A stretch of DNA of 64,000 nucleotides from Argyresthia goedartella (GCA_949825045.1 OX463829.1:22600715-22664714), one strand, 5' to 3'. Numbered from the stretch's first letter, positions 44,794 to 56,304 are shown. A program made the numbers and translations. The notes: generated by a model from the sequence alone, not told the origin.

Positions 44794-47613
44794 TTGCACC
44801 AAAACATTAGCGGACTCATAAGCAAGTGTGAACTACTAACTGTACATTTGGATGAACTAGAAAGAGATGACGTTTCTGTGGATGTTATATGTGTAACAGA
44901 ACATAATATGATGCAAGGTGATGAAAATCAACTATGTATTCCAAATTTCCAGTTAGCGTCATGTTATTCACGCATGAGCAGAAAGGGTGGATCATGTATA
45001 TTGGTAAGGAATAAACATAAATCAAAAGATCTTGACGGTTTACGACGCTTCAACATACCCAATACACTAGAATGTTCTGCGATTGAACTCGTCAATCACA
45101 ACATAATAATTATGTGCATCTATAGAATCCCTAAATATCATTTGACAGATTTAAATCCATTCTTTGACAACCTCTATGACATTCTGCAGGAATACGCATG
45201 CAATAATAAATATCTTATAATAGTAGGTGACTTCAATATTAATACTTTAAAAGTTAGTCCAATGTCTAAGCGATTCCAACAACTTATATTAAGCTTCAAT
45301 TTAAAAATATCAATCAAAGAACCCACAAGGCTGAGTAGTGGTACTTGCCTTGACAATATAATTCACAATATACGCGGAGCAGAAAGCCAAGTGCATGAAT
45401 TTGCGCTGTCAGACCACACTGCACAAATACTTAAATGTCCAGTAAAAAAAAACAGCAGTCTTGGTCACTGGTATACTATGAAGCGTGACTATAGTCTCGA
45501 AAATATGTTTAAATTCAAAGAACATCTTAGCAAATTGGGTTTTGCTGACGTATACAATACATCAGATCCTAATGACGCATTTGATCGGTTCTCAGATATT
45601 TTCAAATTGTTATATGATTTATGTTTTCCCAAAATAAGAGTTAAAATCAGTAGTAAACGAAGGCCAAAATGGATTAACAAAGGTATTATAAAATGTAGCA
45701 AACGCAAAAGGGAGCTCCTATGGCAGTACAGACGAAGACCAAACGCCGAAAATAGGAACACTTACAAATCCTATTCCCAAAGACTGCATAAAATTATAAA
45801 ATTGACTCAAAAATCCCAAAATAACTATTATATCCAATCATCACAAAATAAGTCAAAGGCCACATGGAATATTATTAATAGTACTTAGACAAATCACCCC
45901 AGGGACCAAATAGAGCAAATTGAGCATAATGGGGATAAAATAAAAAACCCTACGGACATAGCAAAAGCATTCAATAATCATTTCACAATACCAGAACCAT
46001 TAGATAATACTCGTAGTAATCATCCTCTAAAATCAACCTTGACATACAATAAATTAAATTCTATGTATTTAAGTCCCACCAATCCTATTGACATAACAAG
46101 GATAATTATGACCTTAAAAAACACAAGCAGCACAGGGTATGACGAGATTTGCACGAAAGTATTAAAATATGTGGTACATAATATAAGCGTGGTGATCAGC
46201 TACATCGTAAATTTATGCATCGAATTCGGTACGTATCCAAATGCTTTGAAGACGTCGATAATCAAGCCTTTATTTAAAAAAGAAGATAAAGAAAATATGA
46301 ACTTCTATAGGCCTATCGCCCTAATACCAGTGTTTTCCAAAGTATTCGAAAAGGTAATATATAACGCCCTATACAACTACTTCGAAAAGAATAATATTCT
46401 GGTTCCCGAGCAAAAAGGTTTTAGGAAATACAAAACAATCAATCTGGCTATATACGACTTCATAGGAAAGATAGTTTTCAATTTAGATAATAAAATACCT
46501 GTGTCAGCCATATATATGGACATGACAAAAGCGTTCGACTATGTAAACCACAAAATATTATTACAAAAGTTACACACATACGGAGTCAGAGGCAACGTTA
46601 TAGATTTGATAAAATCATACCTATCTGATCGGAAACAAATAACTCAAATTCAGAGATTGTGTGGCCAAAGTAACATGGAGCAAATCTACTCATCTGAACC
46701 TTCTAAGGTAACTCTAGGTGTACCACAAGGAAGCGTTCTAGGCCCGCTGCTATTCCTGATCTATATTAACGACATTGTTGACTCGACATCAAACCCTATG
46801 ATCCTATTTGCTGATGACAGTACCGTAGTTTATAAAAACGTAAGTAATGATAATTTGATATTTGAAAATGAAATAAACAATTCACTTAATGACATCATAA
46901 CATGGCTACAGCATAATAATTTAAAAATAAACTTAAAGAAAACATATATAATGAACTTTAAACAAATTAAAGAACGGATACCATTAACTATCAAACACGA
47001 CGACAATAACATTGACGAAGTACCATCAACGAAATTTTTAGGATTACAAATCGACAATAAACTAAACTGGAAAGAGCAAATTGAAAATGTCAGCAAAAAA
47101 CTAAACCGGTTTTCATATGCACTGTATATGCTCCGCAAAGTTGTGGATGTTACCGCAGTTCTGACAGCTTATCACGGCTACGTAGTGTCTACACTCAGAT
47201 ACGGAATAATATTCTGGGGTAACGGAATAAATAGGGAAATTGCGTTCAAGTCTCAGAAAAAATGCATTAGAGCTATATTTTCGTTAAAAAGAACAGACAG
47301 CTGCAAACCATATTTTAAACGCCATAAACTTTTAACAATGCCTTCCTTATACATATATGAAATAATAATGTTTATTAAAATAAACCCAACCCTATTCGAA
47401 AACCTGAAGAGTCGCCGCAACAACAAAAATATACGCGCTACCAGACACAAAACTGCACTGTTCAGCAACAGTGTATTCGGTATGGCCTCGACAATATACA
47501 ATAAGGTTCCTGTCTCAATTATGAATATAGATAACCCAAACAAGTTCAAGCTTAGATTAAAAGATTATTTGGCTGATAAAGCATACTACTCTGTAGGTGA
47601 ATATTTAGCATAG
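44794..47613 (+). pseudogene. CR1 ORF2, endonuclease-reverse transcriptase with one stop codon
   Basis: It reads in one frame for about 939 codons, except for a TAG at 45886-45888 between the two domains. Endonuclease boxes: T-E-H (residues 35-37), Y-R (110-111), G-D-F-N-I-N (145-150) and S-D-H-T-A (216-220). Reverse transcriptase boxes: F-Y-R-P-I-A-L-I-P (about 46300), M-T-K-A-F-D-Y-V-N-H (46520-46550), G-V-P-Q-G-S-V-L-G-P (46715-46745), F-A-D-D-S (46807-46821) and F-L-G-L-Q-I-D. All catalytic acids are kept. The first in-frame start-like codon is TTG at 44794, and the frame is open further upstream, so it may overlap ORF1 or use non-standard initiation. Confidence 0.88.
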
Positions 47614-47930
47614 TGTTGACATGTTATATCTACTAAACTATTGCCATTGACATCTTTTTTTAATTTTTTTAATCACCTTTTACTAAATACAATTTTACAT
47701 ATGACATACAATAATAATATATTTGACATTTTTTTTTTGACATCATTGTAATATTGTAATGGTTTAATGTATTGTTTGTTGCCTATATTTTTTAACTCAC
47801 CTGTTGTTTATTTGGTTATTTGTATTATTTGTACGCCTCGCGGCTGGACGTAAGGATGAAACATACTATGTAACATCTACTTTAAACTACGTACCACAAT
47901 AAAATATCTGATTTCTGATTTCTGATTTCT

Positions 47931-48697
47931 GCTATTATTTTATCTAGTTCCATTATTTGTTCTGCTTCTGATTGTGAGTAAGCAGTAGCCATATTTTGCA
48001 GTTCAATCTCGAGTTGCGATATTTTCAGCTCTAAATCAGTGATTATTTTCTGATACTCTTCTTTCTTCTTCAGTTCTTTCCTGTAGCAATCTTGAAAATC
48101 CTGATTTTTCATTATTTTCCGGTGTCTGGCAACTGTTAAGCTTCTGTAGCTGGTTCCGAGTCTTGACAATAGCTTTATTTATTTTTCTGGATTTTTTAAA
48201 GTATTTTCTTGTTTTTAACAGCGGTGTAGTTTTCCTATTAGTACTTGTTCTGTCATTTATTATTGGTTTTGGCTGCTGTGTTGGAGTCAAATGAATTTGC
48301 CCGACCAACTCATGGTACAGAGATATTTTTTTCTGTGTCTTCCTCAGCCTTTTGGTCCATCAGCTGTTGTATACTTTGATTTGCTTCTTGTAACTGTTGT
48401 TCAAGCGCTGATATTCTCTGGAGGCTCAACTCGTGAGTATGGTAGCACTCGTCAAGTGAGTCTAACAAATTTCTAAACTGGTCTCTTTCCGCACAGACAT
48501 AGACCCAATCACTATGCAGCTGGCTCAACTGGCTTTTAAGATTATTATTTGAGATAAGAATTTTCTCAATCTCCAGTTCACTGTCAGCTCTCTCTTGTTC
48601 ATATTTAGCATTTAGTTCTCTTGAGGTCAAAAGATCTTGAAGAGCGTTTTGAAGCTGCAGTGCGGTCTCAGCTCTGCGCGTTGTCATCTTGGACACC
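47931..48697 (-). pseudogene. Coiled-coil protein remnant, probably ORF1 of the host LINE
   Basis: The first block (48310-48697) begins M-V-S-K-M-T-T-R-R-A-E-T and is strongly heptad-like (L-N-A-K-Y-E-Q-E-R-A-D; L-E-Q-Q-L-Q-E-A-N-Q-S). Frameshifts near 48305 and 48100 lead to a basic segment and then to another coiled coil (E-L-K-K-K-E-E-Y-Q-K-I-I-T-D-L-E-L-K). The last block runs straight into the CR1 tail at 47930. Position and strand fit ORF1 of the minus-strand LINE upstream of its endonuclease. Alternatively it is an unrelated gag-like or host coiled-coil gene. Confidence 0.5.
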
Positions 48698-48830
48698 ATG
48701 CTGGAACCGAGAGACAGGGTAATACAATATAGTTCTAATAAAGAGATGCGATTTGTGTATGTATGTGCTGTGTGTTTATATTGTTTTAGTACTGGCAACC
48801 AATTCATGTGAAAAATATTATACCTAATAA

Positions 48831-49690
48831 CTACACAAAACTTTAATAATGTTATTCTATAATAACAAATCAGTCAGTCTAGGTAGAATTTAATAAATGG
48901 ACTTTATTCTTAATAGATACTAAGTAGTTTATTGTTATTCTATTACCTAACTAAATTAAAGTGGTGTTATAAAATTTAGGTACTTATTTATTCTTATCAG
49001 TACACTATTCAATTTTTATTCTAATTAGTTTTAATGTTGCTATTGTTATACTACCTATGTTGTGTATGATGACCTCAGAAGGGATAGTGAAACTTTGAAA
49101 CCAGGTGATAAAGTTCTGCAGTGATGAGGTTTACAACAATTCTGCTAGCCTTGTAGGTGTGACAGCTGAGATATAGTTATTTAAACAGGTGAATACAAGT
49201 TCAGAGAACTGTAGAACCATAGAACTACCTCAGGCTCCGCGCATCTACTTTACACAATTTACACTAGGTTGGTCGGTAATCAATTTGCAGTGATACTACA
49301 CTGATTTTGAGGTATTTGTGATGTGGAATGCGTGTGGTTCTGGTTAGTTCTGTTTAAAATATGTGTTGAGCGTGATTAGATTATGAAACAAAAATACTCA
49401 GCTGGTAAATTCCTTTGTGTTATTCAAATTCACATTCGAGTAGGTAGCGGCTCGGTGGATGATGCAATCTTGAGAAAACTGACCGCAAACACTTGTCCCC
49501 CTTTTATAAACACTAACAATGATTCTTACGTAGTAAATTATATACTCTTTGAATAATGTTGCACTATATTTATGCCCTAAATACAAATAAAATTACAATT
49601 AAAACCAGTTGCCGTTTCTTTGTCAGCTGACCGGCCGGCGGGCGCGTTCCGAATCCCGAAGACACGGGGATGACCAGAAAATGGTCACCC
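48831..49690. other. Stretch between LINE and right arm, little recognised
   Basis: It is probably 5' leader of the LINE plus older sequence. At 49600-49690, beside the arm, a tRNA-like continuation is seen on the minus strand. Confidence 0.35.
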
Positions 49691-49737
49691 ATTATGTGTA
49701 CTCTAATTTACCAGCTGAGCTACGGGGCATTTTAAAA
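49640..49737 (-). repeat. tRNA-like (SINE-head-like) segment at the inner end of the right arm
   Basis: The minus strand reads gccccgtagctcagctggta, an excellent Pol III A box, followed about 60 bases on by cgggattcggaacgcg, a degenerate B box. The left arm has the same A box (40092-40111) but diverges after gagtacacataat. Not a functional tRNA: the anticodon and T arms do not pair properly. Confidence 0.45.
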
Positions 49738-50643
49738 TGCATACTGTACAGGAAAGGTTTCATTATGTAACTCGAACTTTCATATAGGCGTACATTTTTT
49801 CGATACCGGCTAAGTCGATAAAGCGTACATCACTAATCTACCACAGCGTGGCACTGCTCGCGTCATGGACATTAAATTTATTTCCTTTCTCTCTCGCTAG
49901 TAAGTAACGCTAATGAGTATGAGAGAGACGGAATCTGGATGCGACTCAATAGCATTACTTCCTCGGAATATTTCGTTAATAGTGTTGTTTTATTGAAGAA
50001 ATATTGTATTTTCAGTATTAACCTGTGAAATGTTATACCCTTGTTATAAAAAATTGTCGAATCACTGCGATTTTCACATAGGACAACTGCACAGGCCGGC
50101 ATTATAGAAAATAAAGCTAAGTGTGGTCAGTTTTGTAAGGTGATCGACGCGCGCACTCGGGAATTCTCGCTGAGAGCAACTGATTCAGACGTGGGACAGT
50201 CCTATAGAACTACAATATTATAAAAGAAAGTCGCCATCTGTTAAATATGGTAGAAGTTAGTTTTTTAAAGTTACTTCAAATAGTCAACAGATGACGCTCT
50301 TCAGTGGGCTGACGCAATTTAAAATTGAGATTTTTGTCAAAGCGAAAGGTGTAATATGTTTACTGGCAACAATGACATGTCACAATTTCACAAGAAAGAA
50401 GTTTTGCCGATTTAGTTAGAAAATGAAAACACTTCTGTTTTATTTTAATAAGTAGTACTACTAATACTACTTTTATCAAGCTTGCCATTTTGACATGACA
50501 TTCTTCCAGTAATGAGCAATGAGTGTGGTATTTTTCTGGTTACAACTTCTTTGTTATGTTTAGTGCATTGTGCAAAAAAAAACACATTAAAATTAGCTTA
50601 TTACTGGAAAATACTTACCTACCCATCGAAAGATTGAATGTAC
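49691..50643 (-). repeat. Right arm of the long inverted repeat (about 0.95 kb)
   Basis: It is the inverted counterpart of 39050-40128 and lacks the roughly 90-bp block present in the left arm. The outer end is gtacattcaa read on the minus strand. The flanks just outside differ, and no target duplication is evident. Confidence 0.9.
50023..50102 (-). pseudogene. THAP zinc-finger first exon (right arm)
   Basis: It has the same 80-bp exon as in the left arm. One residue differs in the zinc loop (C-A-V-V-L-C here, C-A-V-E-L-C in the left arm), and the donor is gttaat, weaker than the left gtaaat. It points inward, head-to-head across 9.6 kb with the left copy. The rest of the THAP domain is missing. 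Confidence 0.7.
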
Positions 50644-50814
50644 AAAGTCCCGAGAGAGGACTCTCTTTTCCCTTATACTTATATTACTCTTTGAACTGAA
50701 TGCACTGTATGCACACTGGGCATACAACGGCCAGCCGCTAAGCGGCGGCTTGCCCTCTCTCTAATATTCAATGCTCTGTGTTTCAAACTTATAGATGTAT
50801 TAGGAAAGGATAGA

Positions 50815-51020
50815 TCCCGGACGGGGACGCCCAAGAAGGTCCTATGAAGACCAAATTGGCGATTTGTTAGTGAAGGGGCAAATACGAAGAATTCGTAACC
50901 GGCGAGCTTGTATGAAGAGACTAATGAATGTTGAAGAAGCGAGAGATGTATGCCAGGATCATGATCTTGGACTTGGACATGTTTATCGAAGAGTTGCATT
51001 ATCCTTTTGTAAATATTTAA
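50815..51020 (+). pseudogene. LINE C-terminal tail remnant
   Basis: The plus-strand frame gives G-R-G-R-P-R-R-S-Y-E-D-Q-I-G-D-L-L, then N-R-R-A-C-M-K-R-L-M-N-V-E-E-A-R, a C-terminal signature seen after reverse transcriptase in insect LINE proteins (R-G-R-P-x-x-S/R). Nothing of the upstream domains remains. Confidence 0.55.
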
Positions 51021-51079
51021 CATATTTGGGAGTCAAAACTTATATCGGTTAACAATATATTTGTTGCCATATTAAAATA

Positions 51080-51200
51080 AAGTTTATAACAGCTCACACA
51101 GCAACACGGCTGTAACGTCAGTCGCTGCGGCAGAACAATGCAAAAATTGTGTTTTTTATTTCTTTTTAAAAAACCACTGATTATTTCTTCATTTCAAACT
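51080..51200 (-). repeat. Decayed DNA-element end (aataatcagtggtttt family), copy 3
   Basis: The plus strand carries gtcagtcgctgcggcagaac and aaaaccactgattatttctt, the reverse of the right part of 6878-7212. Confidence 0.5.
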
Positions 51201-51329
51201 GCAATTATAAAGAAAATACATATAACAGCAATTTTAAATGTGTTATATTTCTAAAATTACAATTTCTATAAATGAATTATTAATACAAACTAACACTAAA
51301 CTTACATACACAAAATAACAATCTTACAG

Positions 51330-51760
51330 ATCGTTACCGGGCGGCAGGGTGCCCAATATGCTGGCACAATTTCCCCGATGTGTCTCTAAAATAATACAGT
51401 GGGCAAGGTAAGTGCCAGCTGGGCTTTCCTCGACGAGTCACTCCGAGATGTCTTCAGGGACTGTCAGGTCATCACAGCCCGAGGATAACGGTCGCCGTGA
51501 TCGCCTAGAGCGGCATTTTTTGCATCGTTAGTCCCGACCTTCTGCAGCTGCAGCCGCAGCGCCAACCTTGGCTGAGGTCGCTGGTCCCTCCCGTCCTGAC
51601 AGAGAATGAGCGTCATTCCGTCTGGCCTGTTGCCATCGTCACGCGTCAGGCCATTCGCTTAGGGAATCTAGCACGCCACAACTGACAAGGGCCGACGACT
51701 GACGTAATTCAGGCTGGCATAACGGGACCACCAGTTGATGCCGCTGCGCCAACATTACAA
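51330..51760 (-). pseudogene. Degenerate LINE-type coding remnant
   Basis: Minus-strand frames contain N-R-P-D-G-M-T-L-I-L and, in another frame, G-A-A-A-A-A-A-E-G-R-D. The two motifs occur in this order in a protein repeat widely found next to reverse transcriptase relics in insects. It is frameshifted and stop-ridden. GC is higher than the flanks, as expected of old coding sequence. Confidence 0.4.
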
Positions 51761-52235
51761 TTTCCTGCCAAGATACAACTAAGTATTTAACTTTTATGAC
51801 AATTCATAGACCGCCATAGATTCGTGAATCGTTAGCAGATTTTAAGATGCCTAATAATAACTTATGATTCTTTGGCATAAAAATTACATCGGACATTACA
51901 ATTATCGGACGTTCAGTGTTTCGGATGTTTATGCTGTAGGTACCGGTTACTATCGGTTACGGTTGTAGAAGACAAGAAAGCTTGGGAAGGTGTTTGCTCC
52001 AATTCTGTAAAAAATAACGTATAAAGCTGGAGGTTTCTAGTCGCCTCTTTGCCTCCAGCATCTAAAACATTGAGGTGACGGAATTCAAATTGAGTTCTAT
52101 ATTTCCCTGTACCTTATACATGTGTTAGTTTAAGATTTGACATTCTCCAAATGTTACCTATGTGTTTCTTATGGAAATAAACTCTTTAGGAATTTTTGAA
52201 TTTTTTTGAATTTTATCGCTAAGTACTAGTGGTCG

Positions 52236-52335
52236 TGAAAACCCCTCCATCAACCCGCACTGATCCAGCGTGGTAGAGTATGGCTTAATCTTAATCGTAT
52301 CCTGGTGAAGGCCCCACGGTGGGGACATTAAGGTG
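52236..52335 (+). repeat. Repeat tail (acccgcactgatccagcg), copy
   Basis: It shares acccgcactgatccagcgtg, tagagtatggcttaatctta and ggtggggaca with 20695-21060. Confidence 0.65.
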
Positions 52336-55270
52336 ATATCTCGTCCATGCAAAGGTCCCCGTTACTCCAGGCGGAATGACCCGCAGTGTGAGAGGGACGC
52401 AATCGGGAAAAAATTACAAAAAGTCGGTTTTAAATTGATATAAAATTGACTAAAATAGCTATGACAATATCTATAAAAGGTAATTTAGGTATCGTCAAAA
52501 CCCATCAAAATATTTTTGAATTCTTTGCGCTTTTCCAATTTGTCAGAAAATCAAAACAAGTGTAAATTTCAGTTCAATAATTATTTATATCGAGCGAAAT
52601 TGTTGCAATCCCGTTTCTGTTATTACAAAATCTAGAGAAAGGTCCCAAAATTGTTATATTAATATATTTAACTTGGAACTTGTTTTGAACAGCAGAGAAA
52701 TCACTTCAAAAAGTGTCGATTTTGTCGATATATCATCTTAATGGCATACATTTATTTTATTATGTTTTGACCATAACAAAATTACCATACCAGTAAACAG
52801 GACGAATGCTGTCGCGTGGTTAACCGCGGTGGGAACTACTAACTACCAAGTTGGGTATAAATACCCTGCGGTTTCGACAGTTACAATTATCTTGCATACT
52901 TACTTTATCATCCAAAACTTCACATGTCTTGAGAAAATTGCCTAATAATTAATAAATGCCTATTCTTTTCCAATTTTATCTCTAATACATATTTTTTTAG
53001 TTCTTTCGACCAAAAATACTATGCAGATGCAAGTTTAAGAAATAGTAGTGATTTAATGTTCACTGCGAGATAAACCAATAGTGCTTGGCTTCGAAGCATC
53101 ATTCATAATTCTTTATTGTACAAAGATCTATAAAAAATAACATTTGTGGAAAACATATGTACAAAGACGAGCTTATCTCTAAAAAGAGATTTCTTCCAGC
53201 AAACCAAGGCGTGTTAGGAAAATTAGGGTAGGCAGTGCACAATATTTAATAACTTATCTATATATCTATAAAATATGGAAAATAAAATACCTATGCACCA
53301 AATATACTAAATAAGTACCAATATATACATAAACCTGTACATATATAGTAATAATATACATAATATAACTACTATCATGAAAGAGAGAGGAATTGCTGTT
53401 TTACCCGGTTTATGAATGGGAAAAGAGTGGGGACTGTCTTTTATAGTGTAAGGAACACTCGTTCGAACAGGCGTTCCACAGTTGGATACGGGTCGGCGTT
53501 CCACAAGCATATACTTGATTGATATCAACATAATAAAAACCTTTAAATCAGTTATTTATGAAGCTAAAAGATTCAAAACACTATACCTACTTACTTCATA
53601 GTTTAACTCTCCCTTATTTGTATCAGGTTAACCAAAGCATCATTAACGACGATGAAAGCAGAAACGCAACATTTTCAATTTACAAGCCGGAATTGCGAAT
53701 ATTGAATTACTTTAGCATGCATTTTGCCGGCTATTGGAAGTTTTAAGCCCTTGTTAGCTCTCTCAACTGGTCGGATTACCTTTTTGATTTGCTGCGGGTA
53801 GAAGTAGAAATCTCGTGGCTGCAGCTTGCACTAATTGCTGTATGAAAACAGGCCCCAACATTTCTCATTTAGTGTCGGACACGTAGTAGCCAGTCATGTT
53901 TTTTTTTGCACACAATAAAATAAATAATTACAGGAGCATTTTTCAAGATAATTCAGTAATTCCTTTGAGCATCATGTGTGTAAATTAAATATTGGCACAG
54001 CTTTTTCATCAAAGGTTTCCGTTTATGCCCCATTCTCATTTCTACATACGAGAACTTCTCTTATAATTACTTATATATTAAGAAGCAATGCTGCTACTCA
54101 TATTTATTTTATGTTTTTTTGCCTATCCGTGGTGAATGGACGAGATGGGCTGATATGTTCGTTTACAATTTCAGGCTTCAACATCGATAGAGAGGCTTTC
54201 GACTAGTACACAAATAGTCAGTACATTCAGTATATTTGTAAGCCTTTCGAGTGTAAGGTTTGGCTGGCCGTTTCTGTTCTGAACAGCCAATTAGCTACGT
54301 CTCTCGCATGTAATCCGCTTTATGCCTGCTTCCAGGATTATTATTAATTAACCTCAATAGTGTGGGAGAAATATACCACCGAATAGGGATCTTTTGCAAT
54401 GGTAATAGCCCTCGTATTTTAGCGAGTGTCGAACCAAATGAATACGAGAGACGGTATTCTCCGGGGATTGGGTTGGTGAAGCAATAAATAAGATAATGTT
54501 TCCATTGAGACCTGTGACGGGAGAATTATATAGAGATACTATGGAGGTCCCAATTCAAAGTATTACAGTGTTTTCTTTGAGACCTGTTGTTTACTTTAGT
54601 TCATTGGGCTCCATCAGCATTCCTTACAGCTTCTAAAAAACGCGGGTATTCGCAAAATAATGTAGCTGAGATACTTTTATATAAAATAAACTCGGTGGCA
54701 GAAAAATGGTCCCTAAATAAGCGCCACTGATTAAAGTTGCTAGAAGCACGCAGATGCTTCGGAGCTGTTTGTATTGTAACTAATAAAAATCTTATTTATT
54801 CAGTGCAAACAGTGAATAAAAGGCACTTTTAATCACTTTTTTGGTGTTTGAATTTAAAAAACACATATATTCGACCTCCATCTTAATGCTATACAACCTC
54901 CTTGAGCAAAAAATACTAGTATAAACTCCCTGTGCAAAGAGTACTCGACATACACACTCCTTCTGCAAATAACTCATCGAGGTTTGATTGGTCGACCATT
55001 TTCGACAAGGAGTTTGACATTAGAACATAAACTGTTTTGTGTTCTTTGCTGTCATTAGTATTCTTTACTTGTGCTGTAAGAACTTGCTTCCTGCAAAATG
55101 TTATGATTCTAGGTCAACGGTATCATAAAGATTTTGATTCCCTTGCGAGTTTCAAGCAAAATTGCGACTCGTTTTTTTCGCTATTTTGAATACTGTAAGT
55201 TGTACGAACACAAAGTTTAGTGTTACAATAAATCGAATGAAAATGCATTCAAATGATGGATAAGATGTGT
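52336..55270. other. Long stretch without recognised genes
   Basis: AT-rich and apparently unique except for one core-promoter-like site at 52856. Open frames here (53307-53531, 53558-53746, 53976-54206) have no recognisable domains. Confidence 0.4.
52856..52884 (+). promoter_or_regulatory. TATA box plus initiator-like site
   Basis: tataaata at 52856-52863 is followed 24 bases from its start by gacagtta, close to the arthropod initiator (TCAGT) and slightly short of the usual 30-base spacing. No coding frame follows, so any transcript would be non-coding or have a distant first coding exon. Confidence 0.3.
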
Positions 55271-55361
55271 TAACACCTAAGCTTATAAAAGAGAGGGCAG
55301 CTTTTTCTCGTAGTCATGGTATAAAAGTTAGTATGCAACTCTTCAATAAAACGGATTTATA

Positions 55362-55478
55362 TCGAGGGCCATGAATCACTCGCGTCGCTCAGGATTCTAA
55401 GACATGAATCACTTTCCACGGTCGAGATTGAGTCGTTAGAATCCTTCACTTGCGCGTGATACATCTGTGGCCCTCGCT
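55362..55478. repeat. Imperfect hairpin (about 45-bp arms)
   Basis: The left arm reads tcgagggccatgaatcact and ggattctaa; the right arm reads ttagaatccttcac and gtggccctcg. TATAAAAG sequences occur upstream at about 55284 and 55321. It is probably a small palindromic element. Confidence 0.6.
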
Positions 55479-55761
55479 GTATTCACTAATTGCATAATGT
55501 ACTCTATTTCAATCATCATGTGAACCTCAGATGTGTACAGAGATACATTATACAATACGCGTATTATTGCGTATATCGATATATTCATTCATACGATTGT
55601 ACACAGTAACACAATGGACTAAATTACCAAAATGATGGATTGAGAGACTTGTCACGTTGTCATTCGCTATGAGAAATTGCTTATTGAAATGATCGCATTG
55701 TTGAGGTACCTATGTATGAGTATATATAAGCATTACAATGTATATGTTTATCCAAGATATA

Positions 55762-56026
55762 CAAAGTGACATTTAATTAGCTGACCATATTTTAGGGAAT
55801 GCTAGTACTCGTTACTATGGACATCTTTCCCCAGGAAACATATGGTCGCAAACGAAAAAAATAATTGGGTCCTCCATACTAACTCATAATCAGCTGATCG
55901 GGTCAATGTACTGAGGGCCACAAATATTTTTTCCATTTGCGACCATATGTTTACTGGGCAATGTTGTTCATAATGATGGGTACTATCATTCCCCAAAATA
56001 TGGTCGGCTAATTAAATGTCACATTG
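55762..56026. mobile_element. 265-bp MITE with TA target duplication
   Basis: The ends are caaagtgacatttaattagc and its inverted partner (gctaattaaatgtcacattg). TA is present on both sides (55760-55761 and 56027-56028). A second inverted pair lies inside (aaacatatggtcgcaaa and tttgcgaccatatgttt). Ends and TA suggest Tc1/mariner mobilisation, but they do not match the maT copies here. Confidence 0.82.
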
Positions 56027-56045
56027 TATTAATTCATATTAATAC

Positions 56046-56240
56046 GTCGACTTCTGTGGCGTAGCGGTTGTGGCCCTGCCTACCAGGCGAGAGATCCCGG
56101 TTGGATCCCCTGCTGGGGAAAAAATAAACCAGGTCTTGGATGTTATATGTGTGTGATGTCGCTCTTTCTGGTTCCCACGACAATGGGTGTCCTAGTGTGG
56201 GGCCAGAAGTAATGTATGTGCCTGCAGATACATAAATGTT
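56046..56240 (+). repeat. SINE family B, copy 3
   Basis: The A-box-like ctgtggcgtagcggttgtgg is followed by a B-box region, ccggttggatcccctgctgg, somewhat decayed. The body is ctggttcccacgacaatggg and ctagtgtggggccagaagta. Confidence 0.8.
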
Positions 56241-56304
56241 TAATTTAATGTTTAATATCAAAACTTATTTAAACCTTCATAAACTCACGACTAACACACA
56301 TATA

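Larger units (their letters stand above)
43436..47930 (+). mobile_element. CR1-clade LINE, nearly complete (about 4.5 kb)
   Basis: It has a short 5' leader (43436-43543), ORF1, ORF2 and a 3' UTR ending in tandem tctgatt units (47905-47930). Heptamer/octamer tails instead of poly-A are typical of CR1. The flanks share ctatta (left cactactattag, right ctgctattatt), a possible short target duplication. It sits inside another LINE in the opposite direction, so it is the younger of the two. Confidence 0.85.
40250..48830 (-). mobile_element. LINE (CR1-like group), interrupted by a nested CR1 element
   Basis: The 3' end at about 40250 has a caaagtcaaagtcaaag tail. Reverse transcriptase, endonuclease and an ORF1-like coiled coil follow on the minus strand. 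The segments 40250-43435 and 47931-48830 read as one element of about 4.1 kb once the plus-strand CR1 (43436-47930) is set aside. It is the same family as the truncated copy at 5150-6210. Confidence 0.75.

Noticed and set aside
47905..47930. Short heptamer repeats considered as a CRISPR-like or satellite array
   Set aside because: They are the tail of the CR1 element, which typically ends in such short tandem units.
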